DNA of 64,000 nucleotides, from positions 22,884,375 to 22,948,374 of the forward strand of contig CM033408.1 in the NCBI GenBank assembly GCA_019426215.1, given 5' to 3'. Below, piece after piece: positions 1 through 11,252 of this stretch (its first letter is position 1; each line of letters starts with the position of its first letter). Origin of the DNA: Buddleja alternifolia. Taxonomy: Eukaryota > Streptophyta > Magnoliopsida > Lamiales > Scrophulariaceae. The notes under the pieces were generated by a model. It searched no databases and had not been told where the DNA came from. It worked only from the letters and a program-made list of their open reading frames with translations. Made by a program: the position numbers and the translations under genes.

Positions 1-2748
1 TATTTGCCAAGTTTTACTATAGAAATTTTTATAAATTTTCAATTTAAGAATTTTCTTTGAAACTTTGAAGAACCATCAAAATCAAATTTTAGAACATGCC
101 ATAAAAATTTCAAATTTAATTGACATCATTAAATTGGTTATTCAATTTTCAAAACATGGCTGTCCTAATAGAATTTTCAAGATAGACAGTCTATTTTCAA
201 AATATTTTATAAAACCCCCCGTTTCTTCAAAAATTCTAAAATTTTAGCACAACCTTTTAACGTATATATGTTTGTATAGTAATATTTTCAAAACAAATAA
301 AAATCTCCAGGGTTGTCAAATAAGCCCAAAATAGTGGCATTTTTCAATCCCGCCAAATAGACTGGCAGTTTCACTACAAGAATTTTAAAACATTCCACGT
401 AACTTAATTATTTACCAAATTTTATAGAGAGACTTATGACATAGATATAGTGCTTCAAAACATTTTACATAATCAAATTCACAGGTTGAGGTAACTAATT
501 ACAACCTTGAATGTGTTTGTTCATCTTACTTTTCATGTCAAAATAAACATGCATTCCGAATATTCTTGCAAAAAATATTAAATTTGACATGAAATTACAC
601 AACTATACTTAAAATACATATATAGTCATGGGTCTAGAACAATTTACCGAGATCTTACCCTCATTCACACATGCAACCAAAGTTTCATCTCTACATTCAA
701 TGATCACCTCATGCATGAACCAATTACACCTCTAATTGAACAAATCAAGGTTTAATTCTACAATAATCCTACTAACCCTAGAATAAGCATATAGAAACAT
801 ATATGAGAGTGATTTACCTACTAAGATCAAGAATTTTAGAGCAACGTATAGCTAAAACATTCACACTAGCAAGTATAAGTGCTCTCCGTAGCAGCTTCTG
901 GTTGGGGGCTGTTTCTGAAACTTTTGGTTACTTCTATGTGCAATTGGATTCCGTATTTTTGTAGCTTATTCTCATAGAAATAATTTGAGCTAAAGAACAC
1001 TCAATTTGGAGGTCGTTTGCTATCTCAAATCTTGAAGAAACAAAAACTGCCAAGGTTGGGTTTTCTTATGGGAATGACAGATTTTTCTCTTTTGGTGCCT
1101 CTTGTTGGTGGAAGAAAGAGGAAGATGAATGGTACCTCTATATAAGGTACCAATGAGGGCTTAAGTAAAATTTTTTATTTTTCCTTTTGTTTTGTCCCTT
1201 TTTATTTTTTTGTCTTTTCTTCTTTGAAAGATGTACAGATAAGTATCTATACACATAAAATGCATGCTTTAAAATCCTAGGTCACAGAATTAGTAAAAAA
1301 TCTGAAAAACTAAAAAAATACTAAAGCATCAAAATTCTTTAAAATGAAAAAAAATAAAATAGAAAATTGAAATATGACAAGGGCATATAATTTTCTTAAA
1401 ACGCTTCAACGAATTAGTAGAAGCAAATCAATTTCAACTTTCATTTTTTTTAATCAATTTTTTTTGTTTCTTTATTAATTTTTTAGTTTTTCAAAGTTTT
1501 TCTAAAGTTCTTTTGATATTTTTCCTCATTTTCTGATCCCCCCTAGTTTTTCTCCATTTTCTGACTTTTTTCTAAATTATCAGAATTTTTCTAAAATGTT
1601 CCCTATTTTTTTTAATTTTTCTTATTTATCTGGTTCTTTTTAGACTTTTCTTCTTAGTTTTTAAGTTTTTAATCAATATTTTTAACTAAAAATAAATATT
1701 ATAAAAATTCAAAATAAAATTCAAACATCAAGTTTCAGTGAACCCCTCCTCCCTATCGTATAGTGTATAGAGCACTTTATCCCTGAGTGACGATTTTGCC
1801 TTTGATGGTGTCATGTGCATGGCACTTGCGCCGAAAAATGAGGAATATTTCACAAAATTCCGTCGGAGGGGGTTAAATGCACCCAACACCAAAGGTGAGG
1901 GTGTCGGGTGCAAACTTGTATACGACAAGGGGTAAAGTGCACAACCCCCCATAGGTTGGGGGTGTATGCTATTATCTCAATAAAATAATGGGTACAAGTC
2001 TCTAATTATTTCCTTATATTCTTCGCCTCAACAATAGAATTTCCAAGACTTGAAATCTTGAAGGGGATCTAGATGCTTTGATCTCCTTCAAACTTGATTT
2101 GATCTTCCAATAACATTAATTCGAGGGTTTCTTATCGTATACTCAGATTAAACGTTATATTTATGGAAGAACGACTCTTGGATTTGAAGAGTTGATGACA
2201 TGTATCATGCTTTGATCTCCTCTGGACTTGATTTGAACTTCTATAATGTTAGTTTGTGCATTTAACACTGTAAGTACGAACAAAACGCTATTATTGACGA
2301 GCTTCGTGATTAACAACTTGATTTTTGCTATAACATCGTGAATTTTCTTGAATTTAAGTTGAGAAAATTTTAAGACTATTCTTAATATCTCTCTTGCCAA
2401 ATTTGATTGTAGATGTCTTTAGTTTCTTGGATTTGACCCCTATTTATATGTAGGGTCGGAGTTCTTGCCATATCATTTTATGAAGTGGCACGTTTGATTA
2501 ACCCTTCGTTTTTTGGGGAAAAAATATACTTCCTTAACTTGATAATATGATTTGAATTTCCAAACTAAGCAATCTGAATTGCCATAATATGTAGTAAACT
2601 TCCATATATTTGGGATTCACACATAATTTCATTGCCTTAAATGCTTCCACATTGCACATGGTAACATTTGATTTGCCATAAATTAAATATTTTATTTAAT
2701 CATGTAATTTAGTTTGGTAGTCCAAAATATAAATAACAATACAAAATT
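1..2748. other. AT-rich spacer without a recognisable gene
   Basis: No open frame here resembles a known protein; the short frames are broken and AT-biased. A patch at about 1735-1975 is richer in G and C and has runs of CCCCCC and GGGGG, suggesting an old mobile-element fragment. Two related stretches of about 46 bp, starting near 2071 and 2209 and both beginning TGCTTTGATCTCCT, form a diverged direct repeat of unknown origin. From 1440 to 1720 the sequence is a T-rich low-complexity tract. Confidence 0.5.
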
Positions 2749-3927
2749 TAGGGTAAATTACATATACAGTCCCTGGTGATGGTCTTAATTACGAATCTAC
2801 CCTCGTATTTTGAAAATTACATGAACCCCCTAAGTCTAAGGAAACTCTAATGCCCAAATGGAAAAGCAAAATAGCCAAAATACCTTTGATTAAAATTTTA
2901 AAACAAAAACAAAATTGAAGAAAAAAAAAATCCAAAATAAGAAAAGAAAAATAAATGAATAGAAAAATGGGAAATAAAAAATGCTGAAAAATAGCTCATC
3001 TTCCTCACAATCAGCCCCAACGCCGAATACCATCGCCGTCCTTCAAACCATCGCCCCAATAGTGCAAACACCACAACCACCTCGTCACCCTCCCCTAAAC
3101 TGAAATTGGTTAGAAATTAATTTTTGCAGTGATAGATAATGGTGTTCAATGGTCTGGCGATGGGCGCTGTGGGGTGTTTCTTTTTCTTTTCTTTTTCCTT
3201 TCTTTGTCTTTCAAAATTTTAATTGTTCCCAAAAAATTCAATATTATTAAATTAATCTATTGTTTCCAATAAAAATAATTTTATTTAAATTTTAAAAGTA
3301 GTTTAAAATATATAGTATTTAATATTTTCTAATTTTGTAGACATTTTTGATGTGTTTTATGTTTTTTTAAATATTTTATGATAATTTTATATTATTATAT
3401 GTTTTTATATTCTTATAATAGTTCCTATAATATTTTTTTTTTACCTTTTTTAATGTTTTATAACAATTTGAATATGTTATTCATATTTTTAGATACTTTT
3501 TATGTTTTATAACAATTTTAACATTTTTTAGTATTTTTTTAGATATTTTTAATAATATTAATATTTATTAAATGTTTTTATGAGTAGATGTTTTTATCTC
3601 TTTTAAACTATTTTAACACTTATTTAATATTTTCTAGATATTTTAAAATATTTTCATAACAATTTTAGTATTTATTTAACTTTTTTTGTCTATTTAGATA
3701 ATAGTAGATTTTTTTAAAAAAAATCAATAATACTAATTTAAAAGGGTATTTTAGTCAGATCATAGATTTTTTTAACGGAGCTTAGAGGAATCCTAACGGA
3801 CACTAACAACGTGACTTAGATGGAAGTAGATGAACTCAGGGGATACATGTAGGTTCCCACTTCCCAAAACACAAGGTGAATCCATAATTTAAGTAATCGC
3901 CAAAAGGTGTAGATGTAAATTACCCTA
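2749..3927. mobile_element. Non-autonomous DNA transposon with long degenerate terminal inverted repeats (MULE-like)
   Basis: The left end reads TAGGGTAAATTACATATAC and the right end reads inward, on the other strand, TAGGGTAAATTTACATCTAC. The inverted similarity continues for about 90 bp at lower identity. The flanks carry a fuzzy repeat of about nine bases (ACAAAATTT left, ACAATTTAT right). The core is very AT-rich with many ATTTTTTAGATATTTTT-like words and has no transposase frame. Long TIRs and a flanking repeat of about nine bases suggest a Mutator-like MITE; the family call is inference. Confidence 0.55.
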
Positions 3928-4212
3928 CAATTTATGAATGTATCATCCTATAAGACAACAAATTTTTAATATTTAAAATACAATTTTATAGTTTATAATT
4001 GTTATATTATGTTTGTGACTAACTTGTACTTGATAATTATTTAATCATATACCACAAAAATACCATATTTTCATCCTAGAATCTTGATAATCGATAGAAT
4101 ATCTAGGTAACGAGATAGTTATAGATATTGTTCGAGATAGTGTCATGATTCTTACAGAAATCACACCATTTTGCTTCACAAAATTTCATATTTTTTCCAC
4201 CTACATCCACAT

Positions 4213-6921
4213 CTACCAAAAATCCTTACAAGAACACTCTCCATTTCTAAAATGATGATATCTAACACGATCTCTCACGATTATGTCCCTTTCATAAACT
4301 CGAGAAATTACCTTACTTGCGGAATGGCAATCCTCACACATCCTCAAGTTCTTCACAATCCGAATACTTCTTCCCGGTTCACTATTAAGCAACCCGAAAG
4401 CTATAGCGAGCTTTTCGCTATGGTACATAAGCGACGTTTCCTTCTCTTCGTCGCTAATATCAAACAAGGCTTGTGATCTATCAGGCATATATCCTTCTTC
4501 TTTAATCTTTTCAATAATCCTTTCAACCATCCGATGGATATCTTTCGATTGAGGATGCGACGAATCACCTACTTTGAATTCATGAACGACACCGTTTAGG
4601 TCAATCACACTTTTCCCTAGCATGGATTTGACTCCTCTTTCTTTCATTAGCTTTCTGAGTTTCTCGACGTTGTTCCATTTCCCTGCCTTTGCGTAGATGT
4701 TCGACAACAACGTGTATCGGCCACTGTTTTCGGGTTCCAAATCGAGCAAGATTTCGCCGATTTTCTCCCCCAACTCTACATTGCCATGTATCCTGCTTGT
4801 GGGAAAAAGATAGCGGTATTAGTTGAATCGAATTTAAATTTTTGTTAGTTTCTCGTTATATACTTAGCTTAATTTAAGGAAAAATTGTAAAATTCATCTC
4901 ATAGCTATAGCAGATTGCTATTTAGTACTTCTAAATGGTGAAATTGTGATACTGGCTATTTCAAGAGACTAATTATCCAATTTTCGCATTTGAGGGAATT
5001 TTTTGCCGAAAATTGGAAAAATTGGCTGGAAGTTTGCATGTATGTGGCTCTCTTTAATTAATTTTCAATTTTGCAGGGAAAATCATCCCGTGAGAACCAA
5101 AAGTTCCATTTACCATAATCTACGGGACTAAACTTGCAACTTTTGCTACATGCATCTTTAAGTTTTGTTATGTGATTAAGAAAAATTGACCGTTTAGCCA
5201 TGAAAGTCACTACGAGATAACCTTTTTGGTCCTATGTGCATATCATGTGCTATTTTCACCTTCAAAACTGTAAAGCCCCCAAATTAGATGGTCATGTGAC
5301 TGCACATACTATTCCCAACTATATATTTGATTTCAGGTGAAATTATTCTTAAATTGAGAAAAATCAAAAATTGATGTCCTTAAATTGCCAGGATTAATTT
5401 GTCACCCGTATAGTTATAGGATGAATTTTACAATTTTTCCGTTAATATAACATAATGTAGCTATCGAATTATCCCGCATTACCTGCAAGCACCAAGAAGT
5501 GCTCCCCAAACGGCGCCATTCGGCTTCATCGGCATGGAGAGTATTAATTCCTCTGCTTCGGCCAAAAACCCCGCCCGTCCAAGCAAGTTAACAACACAAC
5601 CATAGTGCTCCACAGTTGGTTCAACTCCGTGCTTTTCTTTCATCGCAACAAAATACTTTAAGCCCTTATCGACCAATCCAGCGTGCGCACAAGCGTTCAA
5701 CAACGCCACAAATGTGACATCATTTGGCTTCATATTATTGTCACACCTCTGCATCTTCAAGAAAAACTCGATTGCATCCTCCCCCCGGCCATGCATAGCA
5801 AGCCCGGCAATCATAGCGTTCCAAGTAAAGATCGCTTTATATACCATCCTCTCGAAAACGTCCCATGCCAAATCGAGACGTCCACATTTTGCATACATAT
5901 CAATTAAAGAAGTACCCAAAATTTCATCCAACACAATCCTGTTCCTCTTTATATAAGCATGAATCCATTTCCCTTGATCTAGAGCTCCAACATTAGCACA
6001 AGCAGCCAATGCACTAGAAAGAATGAATTTCTTGGGCTTAATGATTCCCTCTCTTTGCATTTGGTTAAAAGCTTCCAGAGCTTCCTTGTAATAACCGCCT
6101 TTGTTATAACCATCAAGAATTGCACTCCAAGAAACCTCATCTTTTACCGGCATTTCATCAAAATACTTCTTCGCCTCAACGATCATTTCATTGTTCGAAG
6201 ATCCACTTATCATTGTATTCCACGAACTAATACTCTTATCCTTCATATTCTCGAACAACTCTTTAGCAGCCTCCACGTCTTGGGCTTTCATATAACCATC
6301 AATCATAGCATTGCAGCAGACAACATCGGATTTTCCAAACGAATTGAACATATCACGGGCTTCCTCGAGACGACCGAAAGAGGCATACATTTGAATTCCA
6401 GCGCTAATTATGTGTCCATCTTCATAAAGCCCGTTTTTAACGACGTGGCTATGAAATTGCAAGCCTTCTGCTATAGCTTGCTCTATAGTGCAGGCCTTAA
6501 ACAGCGGAGGGTAAGTGTATTTATTTGGCCTAGAGCCCGATATCATCATTTGGCAATAAAGTGAAATGGCCTTAAAGTTCTGCCTATTATCCAAACACCC
6601 TTTGATAATACTATTCCATACGAAAACGTTGGGTTCTGAAACTTGTTCGAGAACTTGAAACGAAGCGGATAAACTGTCGAGTCGAGGATTCGAATAACAT
6701 TTCACTAAGGAACCTGCAATGTAATGGTCTTGGAAAAGGGCAGTTTTCAAGACTAAGGCATGGGTTTGCTTCAGATTTTGTAGAGAATTGGTGCATCTTG
6801 TGTTTAAATGATTTAAGATTGATTTGTGGGAGAGATTATGGATGTGGACATTTTCAGATAAGTCTTCATGTGCTGATAGAGGATTATTAAGCAGCTTTGT
6901 GGCTGCAGAGGTTGAGCTCAT
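4213..6921 (-). CDS. Pentatricopeptide repeat (PPR) protein, PLS class with DYW domain; two exons
   Basis: Exon 1 is 6921-5483 and exon 2 is 4792-4213. The intron 5482-4793 has GT (GTAATG) and AG (CAAGCAG) borders, and joining restores one 672-residue frame (2019 nt). Residues ~50-480 hold tandem PPR motifs with typical WN(A/T)MI, ALIDMYAKCG-like and HYGCVV segments. Then come the E/E+ region and a C-terminal DYW deaminase-like domain with H-S-E at 604-606, CEDCH at 632-636 and CSCKDFW at the end. PLS-DYW proteins are nuclear-encoded and bind specific organelle transcripts for C-to-U editing; the HxE and CxxCH zinc-site motifs are all present. The last tripeptide is DFW rather than DYW. The N-terminus gives no clear choice between plastid and mitochondrion. 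The target RNA cannot be told from sequence. Confidence 0.93.
4878..5441. mobile_element. Inverted-repeat MITE inside the PPR gene intron
   Basis: The left end reads GGAAAAATTGTAAAATTCAT and the right end gives the same word on the opposite strand, followed in both by a similar CTATA-containing stretch. Nine-base flanking repeats TTAATTTAA (left) and TTAATATAA (right, 5442-5450) match at 8 of 9 positions. The element makes up about 564 of the 690 intron bases and leaves both splice sites untouched. Long TIRs and a 9-bp duplication fit a Mutator-like MITE. Confidence 0.7.
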
Positions 6922-7018
6922 TTTTGCTGTGCCATTAGCAATGGATAAGGAGCATGGTGATAATGTTTTGATAGGCTTACAGGTTTGGTAGGGTCTGAAA
7001 ACAGAAGTATCACATTTT

Positions 7019-7171
7019 GGTACTTAGAATTTTTTATTTTTTTTGGTATATACCAGGGTTTCCCCCAACCGGACGCCGGAGACTATTTCTCTTCGAGGCA
7101 TAGAGATCACCGAAGTGGGTTTTGCCTCTCCCAACAAAGCCCTTTCCATACACACCGCCAGGTACTTACAA
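7019..7171 (-). mobile_element. Short retroposon (SINE-like) upstream of the PPR gene
   Basis: A T-rich run at 7031-7044 (the A-tail of a minus-strand insert) is followed by about 115 bp of unrelated, GC-richer DNA. Flanking copies of GGTACTTAgAA (7019-7029) and GGTACTTAcAA (7161-7171) match at 10 of 11 bases and look like a target-site duplication. No clear pol III A and B boxes are visible, so it may be a 5'-truncated SINE or another retroposon. It lies about 100 bp upstream of the PPR start codon on the same strand, so it may sit in that promoter or leader. Confidence 0.55.
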
Positions 7172-8425
7172 ATCTATACCTATACTATACTATTGTACTA
7201 AAAGTGTGGATACCTAAGTTGTTTCTTCCAATTATGAATGAACTAATCTATCCTTATTAATATTTAATATTAATTAATATTTAATATTAAAATAAAAATT
7301 AATTAATATTTCCATTTAATTAGCACAAATAAAACAATTGGTTCATCAATTAATGACTCAATTAATAATAAAATATAACTTTCCAACTCCCATACATGTC
7401 TCTTCATATGCAGGACATGGTAATGTATTGGTTTAATATAATTGATTGTATTAAAATGGCTGATGGATCGCCATAACTTTTCAGTAGCTAAGTTCCATAT
7501 ATATACTTAAAAATTTCAATATGTATCTATTTGGTTGGTGGTGAAAGAGCATGTTTTGATTCAGTTTAGAGTTTATGGGTGTTCAAATACCTACACATTG
7601 TGTATTGGAATTGACGGTTTTAACTGGTACACACTTGATAACAAATTGGATGAACTTCAATTTGAGGAGAAGATAAGGTGTGAAGGATGCATTTTCAAAA
7701 TTACCTCTCGAATTTGTTTGAAATTTTTTTGAAAAGAAGATGATTTGGATCTTTAATATGGTTTGAAAGTTCGTGGAGTGCTGGACCACTCTAACTTGAG
7801 GTTTGTTAGTTAACTTTCATTTTCTATTAAACTTTCTCTAATTTTGTGATAAGTTGGTATGAATTAAGATATTTGATATTGTTAAATTTTTATTCTGACA
7901 TTTCATACAAATATTTGTCCTGCATACCATATTAAAATTCTGATAAGTTGGTATGAATTAAGATATTTGTTGTCTTATCATATAAATATGAAATGTTTAA
8001 ACATATAATTAGATACACCTAGAATTATTTTTGATGTAAAACAAAATTAGTGAAAAATGTCATTTAACAAAATTATTCTTATAAATATTTTCATTGAGCA
8101 TTAGCATCAACCTTCCTTGCTAAATATTCTTTTATATCAACTTTGTATAAATGTAATCTAATTAAACTTTCACTGTCCATATTTAAAAATTTGTTACTTG
8201 CTATTAATGTTATGAAAAACATTAAAATGGAAATAAATATAATACAGAAACTTTCATATGATTAAATATTAATTAATCTGATCATGTATTCATTTAAAAA
8301 GGTCAATGTCAAACATATATTATTTTCAATGATGGATAATGAAAACCAATATGAAAGGTTAGTTATAAAGTACATATTATATTTATATCTATAAGAAAAT
8401 TGAGTATTGACAATAAAAATATATG
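7172..8425. other. Spacer, no gene recognised
   Basis: AT-rich DNA. A 65-codon open frame at 7535-7732 resembles nothing I recognise and lacks supporting context. The word AAGTTGGTATGAATTAAGA occurs twice about 92 bp apart (near 7852 and 7944), a small dispersed duplication. Confidence 0.4.
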
Positions 8426-8429
8426 TCAA

Positions 8430-8760
8430 TAGCTTAAAACTGTGGTTTATAGCGGTCTAAGTTCATGGCTAACTTAGCCGTGATAGATGTTTCATATAGC
8501 TACATTAAATTTAGTCGTGGTTAAAAAAAATGCTAGCTATTTTAAGCTCTAACTAATCGTGATGGAAGAAATGTTAACTTAATACTTTTTTACAATGGCT
8601 AAAAGCCTTGGTTTTTATAATGAACAAAACATTGACCATGACTAATATGTCATGGTCAATGTTTTGGCCATGCTTGCAAATACCACGGCCAAAGTCGTGG
8701 TCAATTGGTTTTAAGCATGGCAAAAGGACTTTTCACCATGACATATTGACATGAGAAATA
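8430..8760. repeat. Probable foldback/MITE-like element with perfect 17-bp hairpin
   Basis: Positions 8626-8642 and 8649-8665 are perfect reverse complements (17 bp) with the six-base loop TAATAT. The surrounding 300 bp repeats related words such as GTCATGGTCAAT, CGTGGTCAATTGG and TTAGTCGTGG in both orientations, and the ends share TGTCAATA-like words. This looks like a non-coding DNA transposon derivative. The outer limits are approximate. Confidence 0.45.
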
Positions 8761-9168
8761 ATCATTTTTTTTTAGTATATGTAGGAACAAATATTCAATT
8801 AAATGGTAAAAGAATAAAAATGAAGGTCTACCAAAATAAGAATGAGTAATCTTCTTTAATTCAAATGACCATTAATTAACTTGTTAAAAAAAAGACCATT
8901 AATTATTAGTTCGGATAATAAAATTTATTAAACAAAAAGTAATTATGTTCATAAAATGACACAAAAATTGTATGCACGAAATCGGTCATATATATTTCAA
9001 TTATATCCCTACCCATTTGTTAATTCCACGGGTTCAATACATGCTTTCAAAGTTGGGGAGGGGGGAGGAAATATTATTTTGAGTATGAGACAGTGTTATT
9101 TAGTCTTAATAAGTTATGTAGATAATAAGTGAAAGCAAATTAAATTGATAGTATTTCGAAGATTAAAA

Positions 9169-9441
9169 GGGTGTTTGGCTAAGCTTATAAGCTCCTCTAA
9201 ACATCTTATCAGATGTTTTGGAGCTTATAAACTCTATAAATTTGTTTGGTAATTTTTTTTTTAAAATAGCTTATAAGACTAAAAAATAAGAGGTTTGGGT
9301 TTTATAAGCTGTTTTTAAAAAAGTAACTCATCCCCACTTTTTTTTTTAACATTTTATAAGATGTTACATCTTATAAACTCTTAACATCTTATAAGATGTA
9401 GGAGCTTATAAGATGTTTTGGATAAGCTTAGCCAAACACCC
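9169..9441. mobile_element. MITE with 19-bp perfect terminal inverted repeats
   Basis: The left end GGGTGTTTGGCTAAGCTTA is exactly matched, inverted, by the right end TAAGCTTAGCCAAACACCC. Inside, words such as AGCTTATAAG and ACATCTTATAAGATGT recur in both orientations, so the whole 273 bp can fold back. The flanks carry TTA on the left and TAA on the right (TTA read from the other strand), compatible with a PIF/Harbinger (Tourist-like) insertion, but the junction offset differs by one base, so the superfamily is tentative. Confidence 0.8.
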
Positions 9442-10863
9442 TCTAAGTCTCTCTTTAATTGCCCAATAGTAATATGGGAAATATGGATTTGCTTGTACTC
9501 TTGATAATAAAAAATACAATGACAACAAGTTCAGTGGTGACAATGCAAAAGACAAAGGGTAAATTGTCCTTCAAAAAACTCTCTCCACCGCTGTACATAG
9601 AAGAAAAGGATAAACTTTTTTCCACCTAAATAGTAAAAAACAAACAAATGAAAGCTAAATTAATTAAAAAAAAAAAGAGAATGATATCATAAAAAATCGA
9701 AAGCTCTTATGTATTATAGTTTATATTTCTCATTTATACAAAAGAACATGCACTTATGTGCAACGTACGTAGCTTTTGCTAATGTATACAAAAAGATAAA
9801 AGTATTCTTGTCTATTTCCATCTTAGTTACAAATTTGGCGGTTTAGATGATCTGTTGTAAAATGATAATCCATCTCGTATTATGTTCTTATATATGCATA
9901 CTAAGCGTATAATATATTAATTAAGCATATAAGTAATACGGATTATATACACTTGGAGCGTAGTGTATTATGGAGTACGCGGAGATATACCATTTTTGAA
10001 TAGAAGATTTGAAATGTGTATGTGGGGGAAAAGAGAAATTACAAATTTGGTACCGTAACTCACTTTAAGTGATCTATACGATCTATTCCGGTTCGTGGTT
10101 CATGTTGCGCTTCATACTTTCATTTGGTAGATGCAAGCCAAGTGTAAATAGACGACACTCAAGTGTATATTTATGAAAATATCTCATATACTAAGCATGC
10201 ATATTTGCGAACTTTTTCTCCCTAATGGATATCTCTATAATCATGCCCCACACAAACACAACACACACGCATACACACACACACATATATATATATAATC
10301 GACAAGGAAAATGCTATATATCATCGTTTTTTTAACTATCACTTTCTCATGTGATTTGAAAAGCATTGATGTATTGAATTCATTAAAATTAATCAATTGC
10401 ATTAGTTTCCTGTCAAAACAAGAGGAGGTGAGAAACCAATAGTATAAAAACGGTTGTATATAAGATTACTCTTTAGATAATTATGTTGAAGTGGTGTTGT
10501 ATATTAATTTATTTAAGTGTTGTCGTGTATTATGTGCACGTATAGTATTAATTGTGTACGAGTACACTATTTAAGTGCTCGTGCATCAAAATGACTAGGG
10601 AGTGAGAAATTCTTTTTGTCACCCTACAAATTTTTTATATTCGAAACTTCGCTACCTCAAAGAATGAAAATATCAAATTTCACCCCCTCACCAAAATTTT
10701 GGGTCCATCCCTAAAAAACTACCCCTCATTATATTTGAAAAAATCTATGTTAAATCAAATCCAATAGATCTCTCATGCATTAAAATATATGTTGTGTGCG
10801 ATCCCCCTACATAAAGCAGACATAAACAAAAACAAACAATTGGACTCGACCATATGTAGAATT
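9442..10863. other. Spacer with microsatellite, no gene recognised
   Basis: AT-rich non-coding DNA. A compound microsatellite of CA/CACACG followed by (AT)n lies at about 10257-10299. No open frame of interest is seen. Confidence 0.45.
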
Positions 10864-11010
10864 AGGCAATTTACATGAGAAATTGTTGCCAATTATCTTC
10901 AACCAGAAAAAAGGAAAAAAAGGAAAACAAACAAAAAAAAAATGAGGCAATTTACATGAGAAATTGTTGCCAATTATCTTCAACCAGAAAAAAGGAAATA
11001 AAGAAAATAA
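10864..11010. repeat. 81-bp tandem duplication upstream of SOQ1
   Basis: A unit starting AGGCAATTTACATGAGAAAT at 10864 is repeated at 10945, a period of 81 bp, with near identity through the purine-rich AGAAAAAAGGAAA stretch. It lies 240-390 bp upstream of the SOQ1 start codon, so it may be in the promoter. Confidence 0.8.
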
Positions 11011-11087
11011 AATAAAATATTGCTCTGTGTTCTCAATCACAGGAGGTTATTGCCTCTTCGAACAATTGCCTCACCAACGGCTACAAT

Positions 11088-11100
11088 GATATATAATATT
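11088..11100 (+). promoter_or_regulatory. Possible TATA element of SOQ1
   Basis: A TGATATATAATAT word lies about 155 bp upstream of the SOQ1 ATG, at a plausible distance for a core promoter with a leader of about 120 bp. The base composition here makes chance matches common, so this is only a candidate. Confidence 0.25.
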
Positions 11101-11252
11101 GTAGAAATATAACGAAATACGATATGGTTATGGATGGTCCTACAACAACATCCTTTCCCCGCCACTCACCATAAACCAAGAACAATCTACTTCTTAAACC
11201 AAAAGTCCTAAACCAACCCTTTCTCTTTCTCACACAATCACGCAAACAAAAA

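Noticed and set aside
372..382. CACTACAAGAA word as a CACTA element end
   Set aside because: No matching inverted end or subterminal repeats found nearby, so it is probably a chance match.
4171..4476. 101-codon plus-strand open frame
   Set aside because: It overlaps the DYW domain on the other strand and is a shadow frame.
6055..6564. 169-codon plus-strand open frame
   Set aside because: It is the antisense shadow of the PPR exon and has no family resemblance of its own.
7535..7732. 65-codon frame as a small gene
   Set aside because: No recognisable domain, AT-rich flanks, no plausible leader or partner exon found.
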